This document shows positions 1 through 6,793 of a stretch of 11,976 bases of DNA, piece after piece. The stretch lies in the NCBI GenBank assembly GCA_035552275.1, contig DASZLR010000025.1, forward strand, positions 1 through 11,976. Direction: 5' to 3'. The position numbers and the translations under genes are program-made. Below the pieces are notes generated by a model, which saw only the letters and a program-made list of their open reading frames with translations, had not been told where the DNA came from and ran no database searches. Within the stretch, counting starts at the first letter, position 1, and each line of letters opens with the position of its first letter. Source of the DNA: DASVLX01 sp035552275 (GTDB lineage: Bacteria; Actinomycetota; Actinomycetes; Mycobacteriales; Pseudonocardiaceae).

Positions 1-147
1 GGGATGATCGGGCTCAACCAGGGCATCGTGTCGAACCCGGCGGCGCCGTTCGGCGGCGTCAAGCAGTCGGGCATCGGTCGCGAGGGTGGCCGGATCGGCA
101 TCGACGAATACCTGGAGACCAAATACATCGCCGTCGCCACCAGCTGA
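1..147 (+). CDS. gabD: Aldehyde dehydrogenase, C-terminal fragment (probable NAD(P)+-dependent succinate-semialdehyde dehydrogenase)
   Basis: This is the last 48 codons of a gene that begins before the window, read in frame 1 to a TGA at 145-147. The visible end contains NPAAPFGGVKQSGIGREGG followed by GIDEYLETKY. This is the conserved C-terminal signature of the aldehyde dehydrogenase superfamily, where the segment helps form the subunit interface. The SNPAAPFGG...EYLETKY version is typical of succinate-semialdehyde dehydrogenases (GabD group), which oxidise succinate semialdehyde to succinate in the cytosol. The catalytic Cys and Glu and the NAD-binding fold lie outside the window, so the substrate cannot be confirmed. 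The gene converges on the alpha/beta hydrolase at 367-1443. Superfamily membership is sure; the GabD assignment is moderately sure. Confidence 0.8.
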   Translation, partial: GMIGLNQGIVSNPAAPFGGVKQSGIGREGGRIGIDEYLETKYIAVATS

Positions 148-244
148 TGTCGCGTCCGATCGGTGGTAGGCGCCGCGCGTAGACGACCCGCCTGACACCC
201 AAGTATCGCTTGCGCCGCAACGACATATCGCGAAGCGGACCGAA

Positions 245-274
245 CCGTGGTGACCCCCCACCCACCACGGGGGG
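245..274. terminator. Hairpin between converging genes, candidate terminator
   Basis: An 8-bp perfect inverted repeat, CCGTGGTG (245-252) and CACCACGG (263-270), encloses a 10-nt loop. An alternative stem pairs the C run at 254-259 with the G run at 269-274. It lies about 100 bp after the aldehyde dehydrogenase stop and about 95 bp past the hydrolase stop, where a terminator for both converging genes would be expected. There is no U tract, which is usual for actinobacteria. The rest of 148-366 shows no convincing gene. Confidence 0.4.
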
Positions 275-366
275 CTGCCCCGAGGCCAGTCTACTCAGCG
301 GAAGGGACGACACGCCGTTCGTGGGCGGCCTGTGGATAACTTTCCTGAAATCGGCGAAATAGCAGT

Positions 367-1443
367 TCAGGCGGCGTTGCGCGACTGGAGGAACGCGTCG
401 ATGTGCGGCCAGGCGCTGTCCTGGGCGGCGCGGCCGGCGAGCACGCCGAGATGGCCGCCGGGGCATACCTCGTACCGGATCTCGGGTGAACCCGTCAGCA
501 CGTCGACCATCCGGTGCACGGCCCGCTGCGGCGCGATCCAGTCCCGGTCCCCGGAGATCACCAGCACCGGAATCCGCACATCGGCCAGCGAGATCACCCC
601 GTTCGACAGCCGCAGCGTGCCGTCGGCCAAATCATTGGCGCGGAACAACCGGTGGTAGATCTGGCCGAAGGTGCGGCCGGGAAACGCGACCATCTCGGCG
701 GTGAACCTCTCGACGGCCTCGATCTGCGCCAGCAGCTCTCGATTGTCCAGATTGGACAGCACGGTCAGCGGCTTGGTCAGGTGCTTGTGAATGCCGGTCA
801 GCTGGAACGCCCAGCGCACCGCCGTGCTCGGCACGTGCCCCACCGCGCGGTACGCGCCGGTGAACGGCCAGCCGTCCGCCAACTCCACCAGTGGCCGCAA
901 CGGCGCGACCAGTGGAATCGACCGGAAGTCGATGGGGCTGGCCACCGTGATCACCGAGTCGATCGGCAGGTCCGCCGAGTCGGCCGCGGTGAGCACCGAG
1001 AAGATGCCACCGAGGCACCAGCCGACGACCCGCACCGGCTGCCCGCCGGCGTCCTCGCTGGCCACGGTGATCGCCTTCGGCAACACGTCGCGGACAAAGT
1101 GCTCGATGCCCATCCACCGGTCCGAGAAGCCCATCCGGCCATAGTCGAGCAGGTAGGTCCGGTGACCCTGACGGAGCAGATACTCGGCCACACTGCAGCC
1201 GCGCCGCAGATCGAAACACCGGGTCGGCACTCCCAGCGGCGGCACCAACAGCACCGGCGGACCGGTCGGCGAGTCGGCGATCGGCGCGCCGGCCGGGCCG
1301 TCCAGCGACAGCCGGGACACCGACCGATTCTGACCCTGGTCCAACAGCACTCGGGGCGTCGGTCGCAGATCGGCGAGTCCGCCGCCGACGGTCATGCCCA
1401 GGATGTTGGACGCGGCAGCACTGAGCCTCGTTGTTGACGCCAT
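367..1443 (-). CDS. PhaC-like alpha/beta hydrolase with Cys nucleophile
   Basis: A 358-residue alpha/beta-hydrolase-fold protein. The nucleophile elbow is GWCLGG (residues 141-146), with Cys143 replacing the usual lipase Ser. The other expected triad members are Asp301 in GDRDWIAP and His331 in PGGHLGVLAG. A Cys in a G-x-C-x-G-G box is the hallmark of polyhydroxyalkanoate synthases, and the length is close to that of class III PhaC (about 355 residues). No phaE, phaA/B or phasin gene is nearby, so polymer synthesis is not supported by context; an acyltransferase or esterase role is equally possible. I chose the ATG at 1443 because GGAGG (1452-1456) sits 8 nt upstream; a TTG at 1479 would add 12 residues without a better site. 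The gene is divergent from ctaG, with a 96-bp gap. Confidence 0.8.
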   Translation of the reverse strand: MASTTRLSAAASNILGMTVGGGLADLRPTPRVLLDQGQNRSVSRLSLDGPAGAPIADSPTGPPVLLVPPLGVPTRCFDLRRGCSVAEYLLRQGHRTYLLDYGRMGFSDRWMGIEHFVRDVLPKAITVASEDAGGQPVRVVGWCLGGIFSVLTAADSADLPIDSVITVASPIDFRSIPLVAPLRPLVELADGWPFTGAYRAVGHVPSTAVRWAFQLTGIHKHLTKPLTVLSNLDNRELLAQIEAVERFTAEMVAFPGRTFGQIYHRLFRANDLADGTLRLSNGVISLADVRIPVLVISGDRDWIAPQRAVHRMVDVLTGSPEIRYEVCPGGHLGVLAGRAAQDSAWPHIDAFLQSRNAA

Positions 1444-1451
1444 GCCAATAT

Positions 1452-1456
1452 CCTCC
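1452..1456 (-). promoter_or_regulatory. Ribosome binding site of the PhaC-like hydrolase
   Basis: GGAGG on the minus strand, 8 nt before the ATG at 1443. It decides between this start and the upstream TTG at 1479. Confidence 0.65.
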
Positions 1457-1539
1457 GTCCTGGCTGCCCCCGGCGGCAAGCTGGGTTCATCAAGCTCAGG
1501 CAGGATCCACAGAGTTCACGCGGGGTCCGTGGAGCTACC

Positions 1540-2622
1540 GTGAGGGCCATGGACATGCCCGGCATGGGCTCGACCGCCCTTCCCCCACTGACGCTGGGTT
1601 CGGCGTTGGGCACCTGGCACCTCGTGCCGGTGGCGGATGTCATAGTGGCGCTGGCCGCGCTCGGCTACCTGCACCGGGCATATCGGACGCTGCCCAGGGC
1701 TGGCGTCCGCTGGCCGGCCGGCCGAACCGCGAGTTTCCTCGGCGCGCTGCTGGTCGCCGCGGTCGCCGTGCAGAGCGGCATCGACGTCTACGGCGGCACG
1801 CTGTTCTGGATGCACATGGTCGAGCACCTGGTACTGATCATGGTGGTACCGGCGCTGTTCATCCTCGGCCAGCCGATCCGGCTGCTGTCTACCGGCGCCG
1901 ACAAGAGTGGCGCCGACACCATCGCCACCCGCACCGAATCGGCGCTGCGGTCCCGGGTTGCCTCGGTGCTCACCTTCCCGCTGGTCGGGCTCGCGCTCTA
2001 CGCGGCCATCCTGGTCGGCACTCACCTGACCGGCTTCATGCAACAGATGCTGACCCACCTGTGGCTGCACGACCTGGAGATCGCGCTCTACCTGGTCGGC
2101 GGCTACCTCTACTTCCTGCCGCTGCTCGGACACGAGCCGCTGCGCCGCGAGCTGTCCTACCCGCTGCGGGTGTTCGTGCTGCTGATGGGCATGACGGCGG
2201 ACACCGTGGTCGGCGTGATGCTGATGATGGCCAGCTCCGAGCCGTTCCCCGCCTACGCCGCGCAGAACCGCGGCTGGGGGCCGGGCCTGCTGTCCGACAT
2301 CCACACCGGTGGCGGGATCATGTGGGTGATCGGCGACGGGCTGATGTTCGCCATCACCGTGCTGGTGGTGGCGCAGTGGATGGGCGACACCGAACGGCAG
2401 AACGACACCGGCCGCTGGCTGGAGTCGGCGCGCCGGTCGTCGTTGGCGGGCCTGGGCGTCGACCTTCGCGACGAGTCCGCCGAACCCGGAAAGTCCACTG
2501 TGGACAATCAGGGGGCAGGCGGTCCGGCCGACCAGATCGACAACGACGACGAGGCACTGGCCGCCTACAACCGGATGCTGGCCAGGCTCAGCCAGCTCGA
2601 CAAGGATCAGCCGGCCCGATAA
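1540..2622 (+). CDS. ctaG: CtaG-type cytochrome c oxidase assembly membrane protein
   Basis: A 360-residue integral membrane protein with about seven hydrophobic helices (roughly residues 30-48, 64-80, 91-110, 141-160, 178-196, 208-230 and 255-279) and a hydrophilic, acidic C-terminal tail (285-360). The conserved pattern of the caa3_CtaG family is present: WMHMVEHLVLIM (90-101), GTHLTGF, LTHLWLHDLE (171-180) and DIHTGGGIMW (253-262), giving several intramembrane or boundary histidines. The family is linked to copper delivery to cytochrome c oxidase. The N-terminus, MRAMDMPGMG, is Met-rich, which could favour Cu(I) contact (inference). The start is uncertain: GTG at 1540 has GGAG five nt upstream, but ATG at 1549 or 1555 is possible, the latter with GAGGG upstream. 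The gene converges on the methyltransferase gene with 18 nt between stop codons. No oxidase subunit gene is visible. Confidence 0.85.
   Translation: MRAMDMPGMGSTALPPLTLGSALGTWHLVPVADVIVALAALGYLHRAYRTLPRAGVRWPAGRTASFLGALLVAAVAVQSGIDVYGGTLFWMHMVEHLVLIMVVPALFILGQPIRLLSTGADKSGADTIATRTESALRSRVASVLTFPLVGLALYAAILVGTHLTGFMQQMLTHLWLHDLEIALYLVGGYLYFLPLLGHEPLRRELSYPLRVFVLLMGMTADTVVGVMLMMASSEPFPAYAAQNRGWGPGLLSDIHTGGGIMWVIGDGLMFAITVLVVAQWMGDTERQNDTGRWLESARRSSLAGLGVDLRDESAEPGKSTVDNQGAGGPADQIDNDDEALAAYNRMLARLSQLDKDQPAR
2493..2507. repeat. Short palindrome containing a DnaA-box-like 9-mer inside ctaG
   Basis: GTCCAC-T-GTGGAC (2493-2505) is a perfect 6+1+6 inverted repeat. The 9-mer TGTGGACAA (2499-2507) is the reverse complement of TTGTCCACA, the form of DnaA box favoured in GC-rich actinobacteria. 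It lies in the part of ctaG encoding the hydrophilic tail. A single copy is weak evidence for any function. Confidence 0.3.
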
Positions 2623-2642
2623 CGGTCGGCCCGACAACGGTC
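2613..2642. repeat. Tandem 15-bp imperfect direct repeat across two convergent stop codons
   Basis: GGCCCGATAACGGTC (2613-2627) is followed directly by GGCCCGACAACGGTC (2628-2642), with one mismatch. The first copy holds the TAA of ctaG (2620-2622), and the end of the second overlaps the minus-strand TGA of the methyltransferase gene (2641-2643). It looks like a small local duplication in the spacer between the two genes. Confidence 0.6.
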
Positions 2643-3909
2643 AGTCGACCCGGTAGGGATCGGTCGACTCGACCACCGGCGGCTCCCAGTCCGGCCGCAG
2701 CGGCATGCCGGCCCGGCTGCCGTCCAGCTTCACCGCCAGGTACTGGTGCAGCTCGATGTCGTTGCGGTCGAAGCCCAACCGGGACGCCGCCATGTACAGC
2801 CGCCACACCCGCGCCGTGCCGAAGCCGACCTCGTCCACCGCCTCCGTCCAGTGCTCCTCCAGGTTGGCGCACCACCCCGCGAGCGTCTTCGCGTAGTGCT
2901 CGCGGATGTTCTCGACGTTGCGCAGTTCGAAGCCGTTGTCGTGGATGGCCGAGGCGATCATGCCGGGGCTTTCCAGCTCGCCGTCGGGGAAGACGTACCG
3001 GTTGATGAACTTGCCGGTGTAGGCCTTCGAGGTCTGCGCCCGGGTGATGGTGTGGTTGAGCAGCCGGCCGCCCGGCCGCAGCTTGCCGTTGAGAAACTGG
3101 AAGTAGGCCGGCAGGTTGGCCTCGCCGATGTGCTCGGTCAGGCCAATCGAGCTGATCGCGTCGAAATCGGACTCGGCGACGTCCCGGTAGTCGGAGTGCC
3201 GCACCTCGGCGAGCTCGGTCAGGCCGGCCTCGGCGATCGCCTTCTGGGCCCACTGCGCCTGCTGCGCGGACAGCGTGACGCCCAGCGCCTTGACGCCGTA
3301 GTGCTTGGCGGCGTGCATGACCATGCCGCCCCAGCCGCAGCCGACGTCCAGCAGCCGCATCCCCGGCCGCAGCCCGATCTTGCGCGCCACCAGATCGAAC
3401 TTGGTGAACTGGGCCTGCTCCAGCGTGGCATCGTCGGTCGGATAGACCGCGCAGGTGTAGGCCATCGACGGGCCCAGCACCCACTCGTAGAACCGGTTGG
3501 ACACGTCGTAGTGGTGCGAGATCGCCTTGCTGTCGCGCCGCTTGGAGTGTCGGACGCCGACCTGGCGGTGCTCCTGCGGCGGCGGCCCGACCGGCCACCA
3601 CAGCCGGGCGGCCAGCATCCGGGCGCCCACCTTGCCGAGCACGTCCGGCGGGATCTCCCGGAACGCGATCTCCGGCAGGTTGGCCAACGCCGTGTAGACG
3701 TCGCCCTCGATGTCCAGACTGCCGGACACGTACGCCCTGGCCAGGCCCAACTCGCCGGGCGCGGCCGCGAAGTAGGACAGCGCCAGCGGCGACCGCACAA
3801 TCAGTCGCACCGGGGCGTCCGCCGGACCGGTGCTGCTCCCGTCATAAGCGGAGAACGCGAGCGGAGCGTCCCCTCCCACAAGTCTGGTGAACACCTCGGC
3901 CAGCCGCAT
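2641..3909 (-). CDS. bfaB: SAM-dependent fatty-acyl methyltransferase of the CFA synthase family, probable 10-methylene fatty acid synthase (BfaB/TmsB)
   Basis: A 422-residue cyclopropane-fatty-acid-synthase-type methyltransferase. The N-terminal lipid-interacting domain (about 1-115) is followed by the family signature SHHYDVSNRFYEWVLGPSMA (131-150) and the SAM-binding motif LLDVGCGWGG (186-195). Residues matching the bicarbonate/active-site set of E. coli Cfa are present: Cys153 (YTC), Glu259 (TEHIG), His286 (NHTI) and Tyr339 (REHYA). Family members add a methylene unit from SAM to acyl-chain double bonds at the membrane surface. Some make cyclopropanes; the actinobacterial UfaA1/BfaB/TmsB group makes 10-methylene chains. 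The direct upstream partner is a BfaA-like FAD oxidoreductase, so I infer the second activity: oleoyl phospholipid to 10-methylenestearoyl phospholipid. AAAGGAG (3916-3922) supports the ATG at 3909. Sequence alone does not exclude plain cyclopropane synthesis. Confidence 0.85.
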   Translation of the reverse strand: MRLAEVFTRLVGGDAPLAFSAYDGSSTGPADAPVRLIVRSPLALSYFAAAPGELGLARAYVSGSLDIEGDVYTALANLPEIAFREIPPDVLGKVGARMLAARLWWPVGPPPQEHRQVGVRHSKRRDSKAISHHYDVSNRFYEWVLGPSMAYTCAVYPTDDATLEQAQFTKFDLVARKIGLRPGMRLLDVGCGWGGMVMHAAKHYGVKALGVTLSAQQAQWAQKAIAEAGLTELAEVRHSDYRDVAESDFDAISSIGLTEHIGEANLPAYFQFLNGKLRPGGRLLNHTITRAQTSKAYTGKFINRYVFPDGELESPGMIASAIHDNGFELRNVENIREHYAKTLAGWCANLEEHWTEAVDEVGFGTARVWRLYMAASRLGFDRNDIELHQYLAVKLDGSRAGMPLRPDWEPPVVESTDPYRVD

Positions 3910-3915
3910 GTCTCG

Positions 3916-3922
3916 CTCCTTT
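3916..3922 (-). promoter_or_regulatory. Ribosome binding site of bfaB
   Basis: AAAGGAG on the minus strand, 6 nt before the ATG at 3909, within the 54-nt spacer after bfaA. It indicates independent ribosome loading on a shared bfaA-bfaB transcript. Confidence 0.65.
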
Positions 3923-3963
3923 CCTCGCGCCGGTCAGCGGCACACTGGTCAGCTTCCCACGGG

Positions 3964-5370
3964 CTACCGCCCACGCACGCACTTCGCGTACAGATCGGGC
4001 AGCCGACCGTCCGGGTCGTACTCGCTCTTCAGCTCCCGGTAGGCGGCGCCGTTGTACAGCTTCCAGAATTCCTCGGGTTGGTAGTACGACGTCGAGTACA
4101 GCGACTTGTGCCCGCCGAGCTTGGTCACCGTGCTCTCAATCAGTCTGTTGTACGTGCCCTCGGTCTCGCCAGCGCGCAACGGCACGGTCGACCAGAAACC
4201 CACGTTCACGTACAGCGTGTCCGGCTCCAGCGGGTAGAGCGGCCAGCCGTGGTCGGACCGCAGTTTCAGCGGGCACAGCCACACCGGGCTGATGCCGATC
4301 TCGGTGTGGAAGAAGTCGAGGAACTCGGCCAGCCGGTCGACCGGGACCTCGACGTCCTGGATCACCGGCTCGCGGGCCGGCTGGCCCAGCTTCGCGCCGA
4401 TCCGGTCGGACACCTGATAGCGGCGGTCCAGCGCGACCAGCCGGCGGTAGACGTCGGAGCGCAGGTACCGCTTGGGCCACAGCGCGCGCACCGCCGGCTG
4501 CTGCACACCGAACGCCCGGGAGCACCAGAACCAGTCGGTGTCCCAGCGCCAGAGGTAGTCGTGGATGGTCAGGTAGTCGACCTCGCGGCGGGGAATCGAC
4601 CGGTAGAAGATCCCCATTCCGGTGTAGTCGCTGGTGTAGGGCGCCTCGTCCACGAAATCGCCGAGCGTGATGAAGTTGGCGGTGTCGACGCGGCCATCGG
4701 CCGAGCTGTCGGCGAACACCGTGCCGTCCACGAAGTCGACCGGCTGGCCGTCGAACAACCGCTGGGCGCAGACCTGGGCGAGCACGTCGGCGCACTCGGC
4801 CGCGTCGGCGAATCGGACGTGCCGCAACCGGACAAATGGGCGAACCGGCTCCAACTCGATGCGCAACCGCAACGAATAGCCCAGGGTTCCGTAGGAATTC
4901 GGAAAACCGCGGAAAAGATCGGCGTGCTCGTTGTCCGGGCTGGCCACCACGACCCGGCCGTCGCCGGTGAGGATCTCGGCTTCGAGCAGCGACTCGTGCG
5001 GCAGGCCGTTACGGAATGATGTCGACTCGATACCGAGTCCGGCGACCGCTCCGCCGAGAGTGATGGTCTTGAGCTGCGGAACGACCGTCGGCATGAAGCC
5101 GTGCGGCAGCGTGGCGGCCACCAGATGCTCGTAGGTGGTCATGCCGCCGACCTCCGCGACACCCGCCTGAGCATCGACTTCGAGCACGTCAGCGAACCGG
5201 CTGACGTCCAGGCCGGGGGCGCCGGTCGGCTCGCGGAAGCGGAACAGGTTCGACGTCGGCTTGGCCAGGCGCACCGGCGTGCCCGGCGGCAGCGCCGAGT
5301 ACTCTTCGCGTAGCGCCGCCACGGCCGCCCGATGGTTGTCCGGACCAGCTCCATCGCGGAAGGTACCCAT
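3964..5370 (-). CDS. bfaA: FAD-binding oxidoreductase, probable 10-methylene fatty acid reductase (BfaA/TmsA)
   Basis: A 468-residue protein of the FAD_binding_4 (PCMH/VAO-like) class. The FAD domain spans about residues 30-175: PVRLAKPTSNLFRFR (32-46), then GGAVAGLGIESTSFRNGLPH (106-125), LTGDGRVV (134-141) and GFPNSYGTLGYSLRLRIEL (155-173). The C-terminal half is a substrate domain rich in aromatic residues. In mycobacteria the Rv0449c/BfaA relatives use NADPH to reduce the 10-methylene group made by the partner methyltransferase, giving 10-methylstearate (tuberculostearic acid). The assignment here rests on the family signature plus the methyltransferase gene starting 54 nt downstream. Mycobacterium tuberculosis has a DUF1365 gene (Rv0448c) between the two; it is absent here. 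The ATG at 5370 has no clear Shine-Dalgarno, but a -10-like TAGCAT lies close upstream, so the message may be leaderless. More distant relatives are DIMINUTO/DWARF1-type sterol reductases. Confidence 0.83.
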   Translation of the reverse strand: MGTFRDGAGPDNHRAAVAALREEYSALPPGTPVRLAKPTSNLFRFREPTGAPGLDVSRFADVLEVDAQAGVAEVGGMTTYEHLVAATLPHGFMPTVVPQLKTITLGGAVAGLGIESTSFRNGLPHESLLEAEILTGDGRVVVASPDNEHADLFRGFPNSYGTLGYSLRLRIELEPVRPFVRLRHVRFADAAECADVLAQVCAQRLFDGQPVDFVDGTVFADSSADGRVDTANFITLGDFVDEAPYTSDYTGMGIFYRSIPRREVDYLTIHDYLWRWDTDWFWCSRAFGVQQPAVRALWPKRYLRSDVYRRLVALDRRYQVSDRIGAKLGQPAREPVIQDVEVPVDRLAEFLDFFHTEIGISPVWLCPLKLRSDHGWPLYPLEPDTLYVNVGFWSTVPLRAGETEGTYNRLIESTVTKLGGHKSLYSTSYYQPEEFWKLYNGAAYRELKSEYDPDGRLPDLYAKCVRGR

Positions 5371-5378
5371 GGCACACG

Positions 5379-5408
5379 ATGCTATTGGTCGCCGACGCTC
5401 CTGGTCAC
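5379..5408 (-). promoter_or_regulatory. Candidate promoter of bfaA-bfaB, possibly giving a leaderless mRNA
   Basis: On the minus strand, TAGCAT (5384-5379) fits the actinobacterial TANNNT -10 pattern and ends 8 nt before the bfaA ATG. GTGACC (5408-5403), 18 nt further upstream, is a four-of-six match to TTGACA. This spacing would place transcription start at or within a base or two of the ATG, which agrees with the missing Shine-Dalgarno. It is pattern matching only. Confidence 0.35.
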
Positions 5409-5422
5409 CGGACCGGCATCCG

Positions 5423-5457
5423 ACACGTGTGATCTCGATGTCAGCTCGCGACGCGAG
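5423..5457. promoter_or_regulatory. Two short palindromes in the bfaA / L,D-transpeptidase divergent region, possible operators
   Basis: ACACGTGT (5423-5430) is an 8-bp perfect palindrome. CTCGCG-A-CGCGAG (5445-5457) is a perfect 6+1+6 inverted repeat. Both lie between two divergent start codons (5370 and 5564), where a regulator could act on both genes. No regulator gene is in the window and the sites are not repeated elsewhere that I can see, so binding is a guess. The rest of 5371-5563 shows no gene. Confidence 0.3.
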
Positions 5458-5563
5458 ACAACGTTCCTGCCGTTACGGGCGTCCCATGTGCGGGAGCGTA
5501 GACCTTGCTGAGACACACAGTTGCCGCTTGATCGCGGTGCGGGACAGAAAGCCAAGAGGGCCG

Positions 5564-6793
5564 ATGCGTTACGGTAACGGAGTGGTTCGGCCGCGTAGCC
5601 GGTTGACGGTTGGGGCCGTCGGATTGTTCGCCTGTGCGGTGCTGCTGGCTGGGTGCACCAGCGGCGGCTCCGGCAACGCCGGCGGGTCCGGCGGGGGTTC
5701 TGGCGGCGGCGGGTCGACCAGCACGACCACCCCGAATCCCATGTCGATCAGCGTCACGCCGGCGGCCAGCGAACAGGCGAATCCCACTACGCCGATCGTG
5801 GTCACGGCCAGCCAGGGCACACTGGGCAACGTCGTGGTGACCAACCCGGCGTCCGGCAACCAGGTCACCGGCCAGTACAACGCCGACAAGACCACCTGGA
5901 CATCCACCGACCAACTCCGGTTCGGCGCCGCCTATCAGGTGGACGCGACCGGCACCAGCCGCAACGGCCAGCCGACGGAGCAGAAGGCCACCGTCAACAC
6001 GCTCAAGCCGGCGGCGACGCTGTACCCGAACATGGTGCCCGCGCCGTCCACCCCCTCGGTGGGCGTCGGCCAGATCATCGCGGTCAAGTTCGACAAGCCG
6101 ATTGTCAACAAGGCCGCGGTCGAGCGAAACCTCAAGGTGACCTCGACTCCGGCGCAGGTCGGCGGCTGGTCATGGATCTCCTCGACCGAGGTGCACTACC
6201 GGCCGCAGGTGTACTGGCAGGCCAACTCGACGGTGCGGGTGCAGATCAACCTGTTCGGCGTCGACCTCGGCGGCGGGGACTTCGGCGAGGCCAACCGGGA
6301 CGTGACGTACCACATCCACGACTCGTGGGTGGCCAAAGCTGACGGCAACACCGAACAGATGCAGATCTTCCACAACGGCGCGCTGGTCAACACCCTGCCG
6401 ATCAGCATGGGCAAGGACGCCACCCCGACGCACATCGGCGCGCACGTGATCTCGTTCAAGCAGAACCCGTACGTGATGAACTCCTGCACGTACGGCGTGT
6501 GCAGCGGGCCGCAGGCGTATGTCGCGACCGAGTACTGGGCCGAACGGATCTCCAACGACGGCGAGTTCGTGCACGAGAACCCGAACAGCGTGCCGGCCCA
6601 GGGCCACACCAACGTCTCACACGGCTGTATCAACCTCAGCCCGCAGAGCGCCCAGTGGTTCTTCGGCAGCTTCGACATCGGCGACGTGGTCGAGGTGACC
6701 AACTCCGGTGGCCCGCCGTTGCCCGTTTATGACACCTGGGGCGACTGGGAACTGTCCTGGTCCCAGTGGCAGGCCGGCAGCGCCCTGAACTGA
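5564..6793 (+). CDS. Lipoprotein L,D-transpeptidase with Ig-like domains (LdtMt2-type layout)
   Basis: A 409-residue exported enzyme; LdtMt2 of M. tuberculosis is about the same length. A basic, hydrophobic signal (about 1-30) ends in the lipobox LLAGC, with Cys31 as the lipidation site, then a Gly/Ser-rich linker (32-55). Two Ig-like domains follow (about 60-148 and 150-253), then a YkuD catalytic domain (about 258-378) with HTNVSHGCINLSP (348-360): catalytic Cys355, His353, and His337 upstream. A Trp-rich tail (386-409) closes the protein. Such enzymes make 3-3 cross-links in peptidoglycan outside the membrane and are targets of carbapenems. Unlike LdtMt2, the residue after His337 is Glu rather than Ser, and the active-site lid carries Cys308 and Cys313 (SCTYGVCSG), a likely disulfide. 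The ATG at 5564 follows AAGAGGG (5554-5560); GTG at 5537 is an alternative start. Confidence 0.92.
   Translation: MRYGNGVVRPRSRLTVGAVGLFACAVLLAGCTSGGSGNAGGSGGGSGGGGSTSTTTPNPMSISVTPAASEQANPTTPIVVTASQGTLGNVVVTNPASGNQVTGQYNADKTTWTSTDQLRFGAAYQVDATGTSRNGQPTEQKATVNTLKPAATLYPNMVPAPSTPSVGVGQIIAVKFDKPIVNKAAVERNLKVTSTPAQVGGWSWISSTEVHYRPQVYWQANSTVRVQINLFGVDLGGGDFGEANRDVTYHIHDSWVAKADGNTEQMQIFHNGALVNTLPISMGKDATPTHIGAHVISFKQNPYVMNSCTYGVCSGPQAYVATEYWAERISNDGEFVHENPNSVPAQGHTNVSHGCINLSPQSAQWFFGSFDIGDVVEVTNSGGPPLPVYDTWGDWELSWSQWQAGSALN

Noticed and set aside
331..339. TGTGGATAA, a perfect match to the E. coli DnaA box, in the gap before the hydrolase stop
   Set aside because: It is a single site with no cluster of boxes, no AT-rich stretch and no replication genes nearby, so an origin is not supported.
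1431..3005. A 524-codon plus-strand frame overlapping ctaG and the end of bfaB
   Set aside because: It is out of frame with ctaG, and the product is Arg/Pro/Ala-rich with no membrane helices or motifs. The CtaG frame has the family's histidine pattern.
2746..5019. A 757-codon open frame on the plus strand across bfaB and bfaA
   Set aside because: It is antisense to two genes with clear enzyme motifs. The translation is a low-complexity mix rich in Arg, Val, Gln, His and Gly with no domain, as expected for a GC-rich mirror frame.
5261..5563. An upstream in-frame extension of the L,D-transpeptidase to 5261
   Set aside because: It would overlap bfaA head-on and put about 100 residues in front of a clear lipoprotein signal peptide. 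The start near 5564 gives a normal signal and lipobox.
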